The notes under the pieces: model-generated | What the model was told of the DNA's origin: nothing | What the model saw: the letters and a program-made list of their open reading frames with translations, nothing else | Database searches by the model: none | Source of the DNA: Helichrysum umbraculigerum | Lineage: Eukaryota; Streptophyta; Magnoliopsida; Asterales; Asteraceae | Length of the DNA stretch: 64,000 nucleotides | NCBI GenBank assembly: GCA_949592205.1 | Contig: CATIUR010000001.1 | Span: 240,764,750-240,828,749, forward strand | Reading direction: 5' to 3' | Made by a program: the position numbers and the translations under genes | Shown here: piece by piece, positions 33,285 through 43,947 of the stretch | Numbering within the stretch: position 1 is the first letter of the stretch | Layout: each line of letters begins with the position of its first letter

Positions 33285-35511
33285 TGTAACATCCACTCCT
33301 CGGGTCTAGTTGTATTTTTATATTTTCTGACTTTTAATATTTAATTCGTGTGTCAGAAAATAGTTCGGTGTTATTATTTGAAAATAATTGGTTAAAAATT
33401 CACATAATTTATTGTGACTAGTAAATTGTTAATTGTTTTAAATTAACCTAGTTGACGGTAAAATAAAATAATGTTTCCCCGCAAATGGTTTTTAAGTTCC
33501 AGACAATAATAAGTACGGGGGACAAAACTAGTACACATATTTCTAATATATGTGTGTAATACGTACTAAACTTCACCAAAATTCCAGTATCATCGATTGA
33601 GAGGTTGAGAAAGATTGAAACCCTAAACTTAAACCATAATCATCAATCTTTTGCAAAAATCAATTCATGTTCTTCTTGATATATCACTCTGGCCGTACGT
33701 ATACACCACATGACTACTTGTAATCTTGAAAACAAGCTGTGAGTTGAAATTGAAGCCTTAAAACTTTGATTCAAGTTGCAATAACGTGATTTGATCATCC
33801 TCTCATCCTTATAAACACTTTGTAAGTATTAATCTTTGAATTTAATAAACCCTAGAAATTGGGTTTTTGGGTATTTGATTGAATTAGGATGAGTAATGTT
33901 AAATTGAAGTTTGTAATGATGAAATAATGGTTAGTTGATGCTTAATTCATGATTTGTAATTGAAAACCTAACTTAGAAATGATATAAATGAATGATGATC
34001 ATGAATTAAGTTATGGTTTAGTTGATTATTCATGAATTAAAGCTTGTAATCATGTTATAATGGTTAGTTGATAATGTAATCGTGATTATAGTTAAGCTTT
34101 AACGTAGAAATGATGAAGTTGAAATATGATCATTAATAAAGTTTAAGGGTTTAGTTGATTATGCTATGATCAAAGCTTTTAAGCTTGTATTATTAGTACA
34201 TAAGTGGATAAGTGTTGCTAATGATCATATTATGATTGATTAAAGATGATTGTGATTAACGATTTTTGAAGTTAATGATCTTGTAATGGTTTAATCATAC
34301 CACGTGGTGATAAGTAAAGTGATTAAAGTGATATTGTGATCATAACTTGATAAATGATCGTGATTGGTAAACTATGAAGATTATAGTTACTAAGTGTGTT
34401 AAACATTGATAATGAGTTTGAAACAGAGATATTGATATAATATAATGATTCAAGTAATAACTCATTGAGATTTGGATTATGAACCATGTGATGTGATATT
34501 AACATGAGTTGATTACTATGAATGAGTTACTAACTCATTTTGTTTAATTGTAATTCCAGCTAAACAGAAGACTCAGTGACATTAGACTACTGAGTGGACA
34601 ACTGGGGTATTCGGTGAGTGGATCTGTAACTTCAGTGTAATTTAATTGTAACAAGTTTGGTTACAACGGGTAACGTATTATTACTGTTTAGTTTTCCATT
34701 ATAATTATGGTTGTTAGTAATAATACTGTTGATAGACTGTTTAGTCTGATATGTTGACCTAATTGAATATGTGATCACATGCTATATTTGGCCTTCGGGC
34801 ATCAGTATTGAGGTCAACGCGATAGTTGGGCTTGGTTACTATTGTAAGACGACAGGAATTTCCTTGTACTTAACGTTAATAGGAAATTAGGTCGTATGAG
34901 ATTAGTACCAAACTATCGGTCTATTCTGTATTGGCCTTACAGATTGACGGTAAGTGTTCTTGGAGAATCCCCGGGTATTATGATATCTCCAGAGCCACCG
35001 ATCCTCATTGACATGTTATTGTATTGAGATGTTATCTCATTGAAATAGAACTGTATGTTCTTAGCTGAAGGTTTCCCTAAGAACTCTAGATACTCTGTGA
35101 TATTGTGTATTTACGATGCTTTGATGTAAACAGAGTTGTTATGCTAAGTTGGGCTGTTGTTTATTATTCACTCACTTAGCGTTGAGCTAATCCCCCCCCC
35201 CCCCCCCCCCCCCATTAACCCTTCTTGCAGGTTATAGATTGGATATTAGTTGGGCAAGAAGTCGAGCTGGATGAAATGTTTGGTGACAAAGCTTTACTCT
35301 GATATCTGATTTGTATAAATCAGTGTTGTCTTTTAATTTCATATAACACCCAGTTTAATGTATTTTGGTTGTAATTCATAAGACTAGTTTGAATCTGGTT
35401 TTGAATTATCAGGTTTTAAAGATGTTAATATTATAAGTTAAAATGTTAAAAAAAAATGGACTGACGCTTCCGATGTATTAAATAATACGATTGTAAATGA
35501 GGGGTGTTATA
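33285..35511 (+). repeat. 3' LTR of element C
   Basis: Partner of 14749-16963. The poly-C run at 35192-35213 is 22 long. It ends directly against the captured GSK3 exon. Confidence 0.9.
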
Positions 35512-35512
35512 T

Positions 35513-35569
35513 GTTAATCCACACACTCATCAGCTGAAACTATGTGACTTTGGAAGTGCACATATTTTG
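35513..35569 (+). pseudogene. Captured exon of a GSK3/SHAGGY-like kinase
   Basis: Translates as VNPHTHQLKLCDFGSAHIL, the DFG-containing stretch of plant GSK3/SHAGGY kinases (family form: VNPHTHQ, KLCDFGSAK). It is followed at once by GTCAGC, a donor-like site. On the other side of the inserted element C, at 14732-14743, lies TTTGATATTCAG, an acceptor. So the Pack-MULE copied this short exon with flanking intron, and element C later landed within a few bases of the acceptor. K-to-H after GSA suggests decay. No other kinase exons are present. Confidence 0.8.
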
Positions 35570-35589
35570 GTCAGCATAAATAAATTTGA

Positions 35590-36261
35590 ACGCCACCAAG
35601 CTACATATATATTTGCCAATCTGAACGTGGCCAAGTCATTGTCAATTGTTAATCTCTGTTTTGTTTGATTGTAGACCACCACACTCAAATCTAAATCTGT
35701 ACTCATATATAGACCACCACCATACAAATTGATTGGAATTTGGCTTCAAAAACTAAATACTAGATCTGGAAAAATGAAATTTAACCATAGATTGGAAATT
35801 CTTGAACTGATTAGATGGTCGGATTTTTCGTAAACTCCGGCAATCAACCTCAAACTCCGGACAGCAACCATAAACTCCAGCCGGGAGCCGTAGAACCCGT
35901 CCAGAAGTCGTATCCGACTCACATATAACGTAACAACCGTCCAACCAACTCCCACCGGTCCAATTTGTAGCAGATCGAAAAACCCACTTCAAGATTGTCG
36001 GAGTCTGATTTGTAGGTTTTCCGATCACCTCCATTACGGTGGCCAAAACCCTTCGGTCATGATGACTCAGGTTTATCTTCGTTTTCTAGATCTACGATTG
36101 GGGTTTCAATCGTGATAGTGACGGTGTGAGCTTCATCAATAGCACCACCGCCAATTTCAAAGTGATGTCGGCTATCTGATAATGTGGCATCACCGCCCCT
36201 TTGTCTTCTCCGGCCATAATGTGTATTCTTCTCCGGTAATTATGTATACGTATAATCATGT
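35590..36261. other. Pack-MULE interior, unrecognised
   Basis: 35750-36240 is GC-richer than its surroundings. It has three AACTCCGG/AACTCCAG direct repeats (about 35833-35880) and partly open frames on the minus strand. It could be the 5' part of the LINE that follows or another captured fragment; I recognise no protein. Confidence 0.35.
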
Positions 36262-37272
36262 ATGTATGTCTTCTGTATATGTATGTACTATGAATTTGAA
36301 TATGAATATCCTGCAATTGGTTCATTTCCACCTAAAGTTGGTAAGCTAGATATTAGCTTTCAATGGAAGCCTCCTGTATGTATGCATTGTAAAGTGTTTG
36401 GCCATTCTTTTAAGCATTGCAAATCGAGACCATTAACTGATGATGAGAAGGCTGAAAGAGTTTTAAAGGAGGCATTAAAAGTGAATGGCAATTGTGATAA
36501 TGGGCATGCTGAAACAGATAATGATGGGTTCCAAACTGTGGAAAAAAAGAACAAGACTGTGAATAAAATGAATCTGAATTGGCAACAGAGTTTGAATTTT
36601 GGAAAGAGAGGCACCCAATCTCGGGGAAGACAATCAACTGGTCAACTGTGGATTGCTAAGCAGAATTCACAGCAGTTTCAGGATAGGGGTATAATGCTTA
36701 ATAAGGGTAGTGTTTTTGATAGAATTAGAGGAAATTATCAGGAACAAAAGGTACAGGAACAGCAACAGAGTATTGTGAGGAGGAATATGTATAGTTCTAA
36801 ATTAATGGAGATGGAAAATGTACAAGCAAAAGAGCATACTGATTTGAATGGTGTAGCTACTTGTAAACAACAGGATGGGAGAAATGTATCAAAGGGTAAA
36901 AATACAATTGATGGTGAAGTGGGAGTTAGTCATAGTTCTGATAAAAATGAGTTTGTCATTAAAAACTCGTTTAGTGCTTTAAATGATGAGCAAAATGCCA
37001 TGGAGGATTCTGATTCTGAAAATGAGTGGGATGTTGAGAATGGGATGTATAATTATCAAAAAAGAGCTGTTGTTGCATATTTGAAACTAAAGAGATACCC
37101 ACCAAGTGAAGTTAGACATAACTGGAGTGAGGCACAAATGGATTTTTGGATTGAACAATGTAAGGAATATGGAATGGATGATCGTTTTGAAGATGATGAT
37201 GTTGCTTCTGAAACCCATGGAATTGCAAAGTTTAAGGGACTTGGAGGTGAAGAAATAAATACTATGGAATAG
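36262..37272 (+). pseudogene. LINE ORF1-like zinc-knuckle protein (truncated)
   Basis: Open frame of 336 codons. After about ten unrelated residues it enters EFEYEYPAIGSFPPKVG, then FQWKPPVCMHCKVFGHSFKH with C-X2-C-X4-H spacing, the zinc-knuckle region that follows DUF4283 in plant L1-type LINE ORF1 proteins. The rest is a Gln/Lys/Asn-rich tail ending EDDDVASETHGIAKFKG. The N-terminal DUF4283 domain is missing, so the product is not a full ORF1. A LINE-type ORF2 start follows 35 bases after the stop (37307), confirming LINE origin. It lies inside the Pack-MULE. Confidence 0.7.
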
Positions 37273-37306
37273 GGACTGGAGGGCAACAAATCTTCTACTA
37301 TTATCA

Positions 37307-37770
37307 ATGGATGTTAACATTTTGGCTTGGAATATTAATAGGGGATACAGTATCGGAGACAGTGGTAATAGTAGTGGAAACAGTGGTATTGCTGATATTT
37401 ATACTGCGTATGGACTGAGTTTTGTTTGTGCTGATAGTGGAGATTTCGTGGTTAAACAAGTAGAATGGGCTATGAAGCAAAAAGAAGAGGAAGATATCAG
37501 AAAGAAGAAACAGAGTTTTTGCAATACTTATAGAGATTTTTTGTATGCTGAGTTGAACTTTAGAAATGCTATAATTGTGAATTGTATAGATTTGGTAGGT
37601 TATAGGTTCAACTCTGCTAGTGTTATTATGATGTTTTGTTTTTGTATCAGAGTTTGGGTGGTGCACTAAAAACCACCCTTAGAGGTATGCCTCTAGTTTT
37701 TTGTACATATTTTTTATTTACTTTTAATGCATTTTGCCGGGGTACCGTTCCCTTTACCCAAAAAAAGTCT
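37307..37770 (+). pseudogene. LINE ORF2 start joined to LINE 3' tail (internal deletion)
   Basis: MDVNILAWNINRG is the start of an L1-type ORF2 endonuclease (family form: ILAWNIRGL). Within about 15 codons it leaves the endonuclease sequence. The frame ends at 37669, and a LINE-like 3' tail follows (TTTTAATGCATTTTGCCGG, then ACCCAAAAAAA near 37767). Endonuclease, RT and the C-terminal finger are missing. Confidence 0.55.
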
Positions 37771-37849
37771 CATATATTATTTTATTATTTATAATTTATA
37801 ATTAAATAGAAAGAAAATCATATAAACAGAAAAAAAATATTATTTTGAT

Positions 37850-38059
37850 TTTTCAGGTGATGTGGCAGTTGATTTGGCATCCGACGTGTCATTGATTAAT
37901 CCAAAAATAATGCAACCGGTGCCACATCAGCCTTTTGTAGGTAAAGTGCATCGATACCTCTTTTCATCAGGTTAGATACATTAAAAAATCGATCACGTAA
38001 GAAAGATACACACAATAGACATTTAGGTAAAGTTGGATACATTCGACCGCACTAACCCC
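37850..38059 (-). repeat. Right terminal inverted repeat of the Pack-MULE
   Basis: Inverted partner of 14407-14650, bounded on the right by the TTTAATATA duplication. Confidence 0.75.
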
Positions 38060-38068
38060 TTTAATATA

Positions 38069-39462
38069 TAATGAAACAATAAACCCGGGTTTAATGGCAA
38101 AAATATATACAAAGCATAAAGTATTTCTAAAGAAAATATATTTCAACCTATCTAGAACTATATAATACTACTAATACTATGCGGAGAAACTTCACATTAA
38201 CAATGATGAATTAATTTTATAGTCCAAATACAGTTAAGGTGATTGAAAAATAAATAAAGGCCTAGACAGTAGAAGTATGATAAAAGTAACTAACAAAAGC
38301 CATGCATACCTTATGAGAAAAAGCAGTTGGTGTCGTAGTACACTTTCTTACTCTGTATACTCATAAAGTAAATGTTTCTATTAAGAGGTATACCATATTG
38401 TTAGGCTCACTTGCTCACTCAACTGAACCAAAAGATCAATCTCACTTAGTAAAATATATAATTAAAGTCATCACATATAAAAAATAATGCGAATTTATAG
38501 AAAACAATCACAGCTGATTCAAAATGTGTTACTGAATAATAGTTTAACATGTACTTGTTTTGTCACTTGCAAACTGATAATCCTTTCACTTTTATTGCTT
38601 TGACCATTTCATCAAACAGCCGGTGGGCATGCACACAATGTTTATCTTCAACTGAAAAACAATATCACATGTTAGATTTTCATCCAATAAAACTGGAACA
38701 AAAAGATTCTTAACAAAATAAGGATGGGATAATTAATTAGCATTTGATCACACCAAAAATTATTTACACAATTGAATTATTCGTAATTCTGAAAAGGAAA
38801 AAAACTCAAAGAACGCTTACCAGCACTATTCAGGTGATATGGACAGTCATTCTATTGATTAAGAAATCATTTAAATAGACAACTACTTCGGTTGGTATTG
38901 AAACTCCTCATGAAATCATTTTTATCAACAACAATTAATTAATAATAGTAGCATCAATGATCAATGACACATGATAAAATGACATGGCATTCATATCTTG
39001 AAAGATTAATATCACATATTGCCACGTAGATATAACTGATTTATGAAGAGGTAGAAGGCACCAAGTAAGCTTGGGAAAGGAAAAAAGGAAAGAAGATTTG
39101 AGTCAATATATTAAAGGTCAGTCACTATTCTATTTCGTATTAAACTTTATGAGCGTACGTGATAACTAATTGAAACAGTATATGATTCGTGAACTAATGC
39201 AACGTCTAATTGGATTTCGTACAAAGTTAACGGATGTACGGCAGCTCATTTTTAACAAATTATTTAATAAAAAAGGAAATTCTTACACAGTTTTTTTTAT
39301 CATTGTTTCCGTTATTTTATATTTTCACTTGTAATTTATCAGCAAAACACGTATAAAATTTTAGTCAAGAATTATTGTTGAATGAAGTGAAACTCTTATT
39401 TATCATTATTCTTGCACGACCCGAAAGGCACACAAATCGTTTTAGGACATGAAGTTCTAAGA
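38069..39462. other. Intergenic, no gene seen
   Basis: AT-rich DNA between the Pack-MULE and the methyltransferase pseudogene. No repeats with clear ends and no coding signal were found. Confidence 0.35.
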
Positions 39463-40364
39463 TCAACACCAAGGATATTGTGGTTTTCCAGCGAGAATGA
39501 AACCCTTAAAAACAACACGCCTGACCAATTTCGGCAGGCCCCAAACATTCTCAAGTTCTTGAACAACACTTTCGGACAACAAATCCACACCTCTTTCCTT
39601 AGCGGTAGGAATCGCAGACCAGGACCTCAACATCCCCAAAAGGCCCTCGAACGATATATAGTTGCTTGGGTATATCTAGTTTCAAAGGGCTCCGGGCTCC
39701 CTTCTGACCATAGCCCAACGCTTTTTAAAGGGAAGGGTAATGTTTCGTAACAAGCAAAAATATGCTTGACGTTGTCTTTCTAGTAAGGAATCGTAGTGTC
39801 ACGAAAGCGCTTGACTACAGCATCAATTTCAGGAGTTATGGTGAACTCATCATAACCCCACACAGCAAATACACCATTTAGTTTTTTCAAAACACGATTG
39901 ACAACGGAGTAGAATCTTGGGAGGTCAAACCAATGGACGGCTTGAGCAACAGTCACTAGATCCACAGTATTTTCACCTCCGATCAACTTGATCAAGTCAT
40001 CGTCTGATAATGAGAGTGGCGTGTGAAAGTATTGAACTCGAGGACGAACCTTGGCAAGTTTTAATTGAGCTAGGCTCACATCAGTCCCAATCACTTGCTC
40101 GTAATGCTCTGCCACCTATTGATGGGTTTTACACACATACAAGTATATATAAAACATGAAGAGAAATGCAATGACAGAAAATGTACGTGTATAGGTATGG
40201 AAGGAAGACTAACACCGATAGCAGCTTGACCATTTCCAGTTCTGACATCCCAGGCAAGGGAGTGGGAGGAGGTCCGATGAGCTAATGTTGCGTACCATTC
40301 AGCTGGATAAGTTCGGTTGTGCATTCAGGTATGACTCTGCCTGCTTATCAGATAACCCTGCCAT
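39463..40364 (-). pseudogene. Broken duplicate of the SAM-dependent methyltransferase
   Basis: Same two-exon structure as 10870-11761, with exons at about 40214-40364 and 39463-40115 and identical intron position. Exon 1 starts MAGLSDKQAESYLNA, then a one-base insertion shifts the frame before the TYPAEWY segment. Exon 2 is open through VAEHYEQVIGTDVSLAQLKL and VDLVTVAQAVHWFDLPRFY. Then the conserved Trp after TTIPY has become TAG (about 39780). Further on, a 7-bp duplication (GGAGCCC repeated near 39690) and another indel scramble the frame before the tail returns to a readable GFILAGKP-like end. Also, in the SAM loop, the Gly of DVGTGNG is Arg (DVRTGNG). It is clearly non-functional. Confidence 0.9.
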
Positions 40365-41740
40365 TTTTTTCTGGGATCGACCCTAAGAGTTTCCCAAGCA
40401 AAGAACAAGATGGAATTAAATATTAATTAGAGCTTTCACAATCCACAACTGTGTCATTTGACTCAAGTTGGTTTAACAACCGACCAAGTAAACCGGCCCC
40501 TTTGTTTCGATCTGATCATATGACGCAGAGCGACCACCGTGTTTTCGATCCAACTTAGGTCAATTTTTAGCCAGATTTGCATGTGATTTAATTTACTAAC
40601 AGTTTGACGTGAAAATCACTAACTAAAACAAACCACATTATATCAAAAAGTCGAGTTTTTTTAATTGAGTACAACAAATTTTGATCATTGCCTATAAAAC
40701 CTGAATGAATTACATATACTCATAATCGTTGATTGTTAATTGTGTGGGATATAATTAACATGACTAGATTCGTTTACTAGTTACACTAACACTAATATTA
40801 TGAACATACTTACGTATTATATTGGAGAAAAAAGCTAAAAAAAGTTGCCCAAATTCAGTGCTGGAAGTCGATTGCCTTCATTGTCGTCATTGCAATTAAC
40901 TTAAAGTTTGGGTGAAACTGAGTTCTAGATACATACATACATTAGACGTTTGCATGTAAATTAAACATAGACCGTATCGCAATTATATTATACATTGTTG
41001 ACGTACCTACACTTTGCAACATTACTATTTACACGTATCAAACTTACTGTCAAATTCAGCTCAGCAGGTCCCTAATTTATACATGGGACCTATTGCCTTC
41101 AAGATAGCCTCTAGAGTTTCATGCGAATGCACAGTTTTGTATCTCGTAGCGTCTTGCTATTTTTATTTTTTATATAATTACTCCCGTTTAAGAGAAAAGA
41201 AAAAAGAAAAAAACGACGTTTCATAGAATTTAGTTGCCTTTGTTAATTACTTGAAGATTTGTATAGATATATAATGACAAAAAAATTCATATACAGAACA
41301 ATGACAATATTCACGAAGTAAAGCATCAAACATATAGAAAATCAGAAAAACAGAGTGAAGGTCTAGGAAGGCAATGTGTTACTTACTATCACCCAAGTAA
41401 ACGACCGCCGCACGTTTAACAAATATTTCATCAACCATTAGACGGGAAGTTTGTGTGTTTAATAGATGAACAAATGTGAACATACTCTATTCGTGTTCAT
41501 TAGACATGCTTATTGTGCATCCAGTCAAATCGATTAGAGTATATAAAATTTTTATCATATACCAATATATCAACATATGTATAGCAGCAATACCATTAAA
41601 CTATTAGCTAGGTATATAAATAAAAAGTAACGTAATACATGGATAGAAAAAAAAAACAAAAAGACAAACTAACCCTAGCTACCTAGAAATTGGATCGATT
41701 CTATCAATTGTAATTCTGATATCCTTTATTCAATTCCTAA
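40365..41740. other. Intergenic, no gene seen
   Basis: AT-rich flank of the pseudogene. A 70-codon open frame at 41014-41226 has no recognisable motif. No repeats with defined ends. Confidence 0.35.
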
Positions 41741-42028
41741 TCAAAGGATATCAGAATCATCAAAGTCGTCTTCAAAGGCGTTGAAGAAGTTAGCGTCAAC
41801 AACGCTCGGACGGCGGCTTTGGGTATCATTATACTTGTTCCGATACGTACCCAAATAATAATTCTGATTTTTAGGATTATGTTTCCACCCCTCAACCTCA
41901 AACTCCTGCTGCTGATCATCATCTTCGAAAAACTCCTGCTGCTGATCATCACCTTCGACGTAAATCTGATCATCATCATCATAATACTTACTCATCATCA
42001 TCATCCTCATCCTCGTCATCCGATCCAT
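41741..42028 (-). CDS. Hypothetical small acidic Asp/Gln-rich protein
   Basis: 95 codons from ATG 42028. The N terminus is Met/Arg-rich. Then come acidic blocks with an internal repeat (EGDDQQQEFFEDDDQQQEFE) and a more ordinary tail (NYYLGTYRNKYNDTQSRRPS, FNAFEDDFDD). No signal peptide, membrane segment or known domain. A TATATATAG box lies about 80 bp upstream of the ATG on the same strand, and pyrimidine-rich CTCTTCTC DNA fits a plant 5' UTR. I do not recognise a family. The acid-rich part comes from a GAT/CAT trinucleotide-rich tract, so the frame may owe its length partly to repeat composition. Possibly real, unproven. Confidence 0.42.
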   Translation of the reverse strand: MDRMTRMRMMMMSKYYDDDDQIYVEGDDQQQEFFEDDDQQQEFEVEGWKHNPKNQNYYLGTYRNKYNDTQSRRPSVVDANFFNAFEDDFDDSDIL

Positions 42029-42105
42029 TCTCGCTCTCTTCTCTTCTCTTCTATCAGTTTATTGATCTTTTAATTCGTAGGTATTTTATACATTATTCTT
42101 CAACT

Positions 42106-42114
42106 CTATATATA
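42106..42114 (-). promoter_or_regulatory. Putative TATA box of the small acidic ORF
   Basis: CTATATATAG palindrome about 80 bp upstream of the ATG at 42028. Its value depends on whether that frame is a gene. Confidence 0.35.
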
Positions 42115-42385
42115 GATAGATAATCCCGTGAGATATATTTTAATTTGTTGCCTAATTTATCTTTTCATCATATATTGAATTGATTTTTTTTTTTTTTTTT
42201 ATGTATATCTATCCTATAAATACGCATTGCAATATATTTAGATTTGGTAGATCATTATATAAATATTGCAATATTTTATTGCAATATTTTTATGAATCAT
42301 ATATTATATTTAAGATTATTATTAGTTAACTATTAATTAATATATACAAAATATAATAACAAAAATAACAAAAGAAGGTTGGAAC

Positions 42386-42712
42386 TAGGGGTGTGCAAAA
42401 CACGGTTAGAACCTTGAGAACCGGCAAACCGTACCAGAACCGTACCGTCCCGCACCGAACCGCTTCTATACGGTACGGTTCTCGGTTCTAATATTTGTAG
42501 TTTCACGGTTCGCGGTTCGGTTCAGTTCGGTCCGGTTCTACACTTAGGGGTGTGCAAAACACGGTTCGAACCGTGAGAACCGGCAAACCATACCGGAACC
42601 GTACCGTCCCGTACCGTACCGCTTCTATACGGTACGGTTCTCGGTTCTAATATTTGTAGTTTCACGGTTCGCGGTTCGATTCGGGCCGATTCTAGTACTT
42701 TGCACAGGCCTA
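42386..42712. mobile_element. hAT-type MITE with internal tandem duplication
   Basis: Termini TAGGGGTGTGCAAA and, from the right, TAGGCCTGTGCAAA. Perfect 8-bp target duplication GTTGGAAC (42378-42385 and 42713-42720), the hAT signature. The interior is two tandem copies of a 159-bp unit (42386-42544, then from 42545), each rich in CGGTACGGTTC-type palindromes. Confidence 0.88.
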
Positions 42713-42720
42713 GTTGGAAC

Positions 42721-43183
42721 GTAAACATGACTCAATCCGTTTTAAATTTTAATACTCGCTCAAGAATATCATTTTGATCCAAAGGTTATTTTGTGATAAA
42801 CAAGACTTCACACCATTGGGCCTCCTCAGTATCATCCATTGGGCCATGGCCATAATGAAATAAAAACTTCACCGCCTAGACTTTTGTACACAGTCCAAGA
42901 CACGTCGGGTATTTCAATTTCAACCCATTAAAAACTAAAAAGTACAACTAATATGTCGAAGGAAGCTAAACGTTTTTCTACTTTCCAAAACTAAAAATCG
43001 GAAATGAATCTCAATATTGTTCAATACGAGCAACATTCTTTATATGTACATTTTCATTTTATGCTAACGACTATCTTTTGGCCGCGCAACGATCGAAAGT
43101 ATATTCTATTTATTTTTCGTATTCGATTTTGTAGATGTTGACAAATAAATTGGACGAAGGGAGTAAAGCGTTATCTAGTAATA

Positions 43184-43229
<46 letters not shown>

Positions 43230-43374
43230 TAGTAACTATAGTAATAAATAACAAAACTAATAAGTAAGAAAAGAAAAAAAAAAATTAACATCACATATGC
43301 CCAATGTATGATTCAAACCAGCATCTCCTGCAAGAAGAGATGGAGCAACTACCACTCAGCTATAAAGTCACTTA
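42721..43374. other. Intergenic with an ATA microsatellite
   Basis: No genes. A pure (ATA)n/(TAA)n run occupies about 43180-43230. Confidence 0.5.
43180..43230. repeat. (ATA)n microsatellite
   Basis: About 16 uninterrupted trinucleotide units. Confidence 0.9.
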
Positions 43375-43947
43375 GAGCACACAGAGTGGCATTACGTGGC
43401 ATCGCTGTTCAAGGGCGAGAACGCCATGCGACGGCGTTCTGCCGCACCGTGCCGGCGTTCTCGCCGACGTTCTGGTCAATGTTTTTGTGCCAGCGTCCGG
43501 ATCAAAACGTCGAAAGGGTTCGGTGTTCTTGTTTTTTTTTTTTTTTTTTTTCCTTTTTTCAAATTCATACAATTAAATTATGTGAGTAAATTTCATTTTG
43601 GTTCCTGATAGATTTTTGGATACTGGGTTTGGAAAGAAAATGATTAGAAAAAGTGGATGCTAGGTGAAGAAGATGATATATATTTACATTTTCTACCTTA
43701 GAGAATTTCATTTTCCACCCTAAAGTTTAAGGTGTTTTCATAAAGTGGTTTGAATAAAATGTTGTTTATTTAATTTATTTGTTTTTTATATATTAATTTA
43801 TACAATTATTTTTATTAAAAAATAAAATAAAACAAATAATAAAAAACTTCAGAACACTGTGAATTCAGTTTCACCACACCACAAAATCCTCACTTTCAAC
43901 ATTCTCCAGGACACTGTCCAGAACACCGATTACTACACCTTGTGCTC
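43375..43947. mobile_element. Probable PIF/Harbinger-type MITE
   Basis: Left end GAGCACACAGAGTGG; the right end reads back as GAGCACAAGGTGTAG. Flanked by TTA on both sides (43372-43374, 43948-43950). The inner left part (43395-43510) is GC-rich with repeated CGTTCT/GCGTTCT words; the remainder is AT-rich. The inverted repeat is short and imperfect, so this is moderately supported. Confidence 0.5.

Larger units (their letters stand above)
14749..35511 (+). mobile_element. Non-autonomous LTR retrotransposon C (LARD-like), interrupted
   Basis: LTRs at 14749-16963 and 33285-35511 (about 2.2 kb) differ by roughly 25 substitutions, about 1.1% by eye. A primer site TGGTATCAGAGCA (initiator-Met tRNA type) begins two to three bases after the 5' LTR, and a purine tract AAGGGGGAGATATT sits before the 3' LTR. 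Flanks GGTTA and TGTTA are a five-base target duplication with one mismatch. Without the nested insertion the internal region is about 3.8 kb (16964-17487 plus 30023-33284) and shows no gag or pol coding. So it is a large noncoding element that must rely on proteins from others. Both LTRs begin TGTAACA and end TGTTATA, i.e. TG...TA rather than TG...CA. Confidence 0.88.
14407..38059 (+). mobile_element. Pack-MULE (Mutator-like, non-autonomous) enclosing nested LTR elements
   Basis: The ends GGGCTTAGTGGGGTCG and, reversed from the right, GGGGTTAGTGCGGTCG begin terminal inverted repeats that are about 90% alike over the first 95 bp and weaker to about 240 bp. A perfect 9-bp duplication TTTAATATA flanks them (14398-14406 and 38060-38068), the Mutator signature. 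Without the nested LTR insertion (14749-35511) the element is about 2.9 kb. It carries a GSK3/SHAGGY kinase exon with its intron borders and LINE-derived sequence, but no transposase. A non-autonomous MULE carrying host gene fragments is by definition a Pack-MULE. The TIR divergence makes it the oldest level of the nest. Confidence 0.85.

Noticed and set aside
36262..37272. Host zinc-knuckle gene
   Set aside because: It lacks the N-terminal DUF4283 domain, is followed by a LINE-type ORF2 start and lies inside a transposon, so a LINE remnant is the better call.
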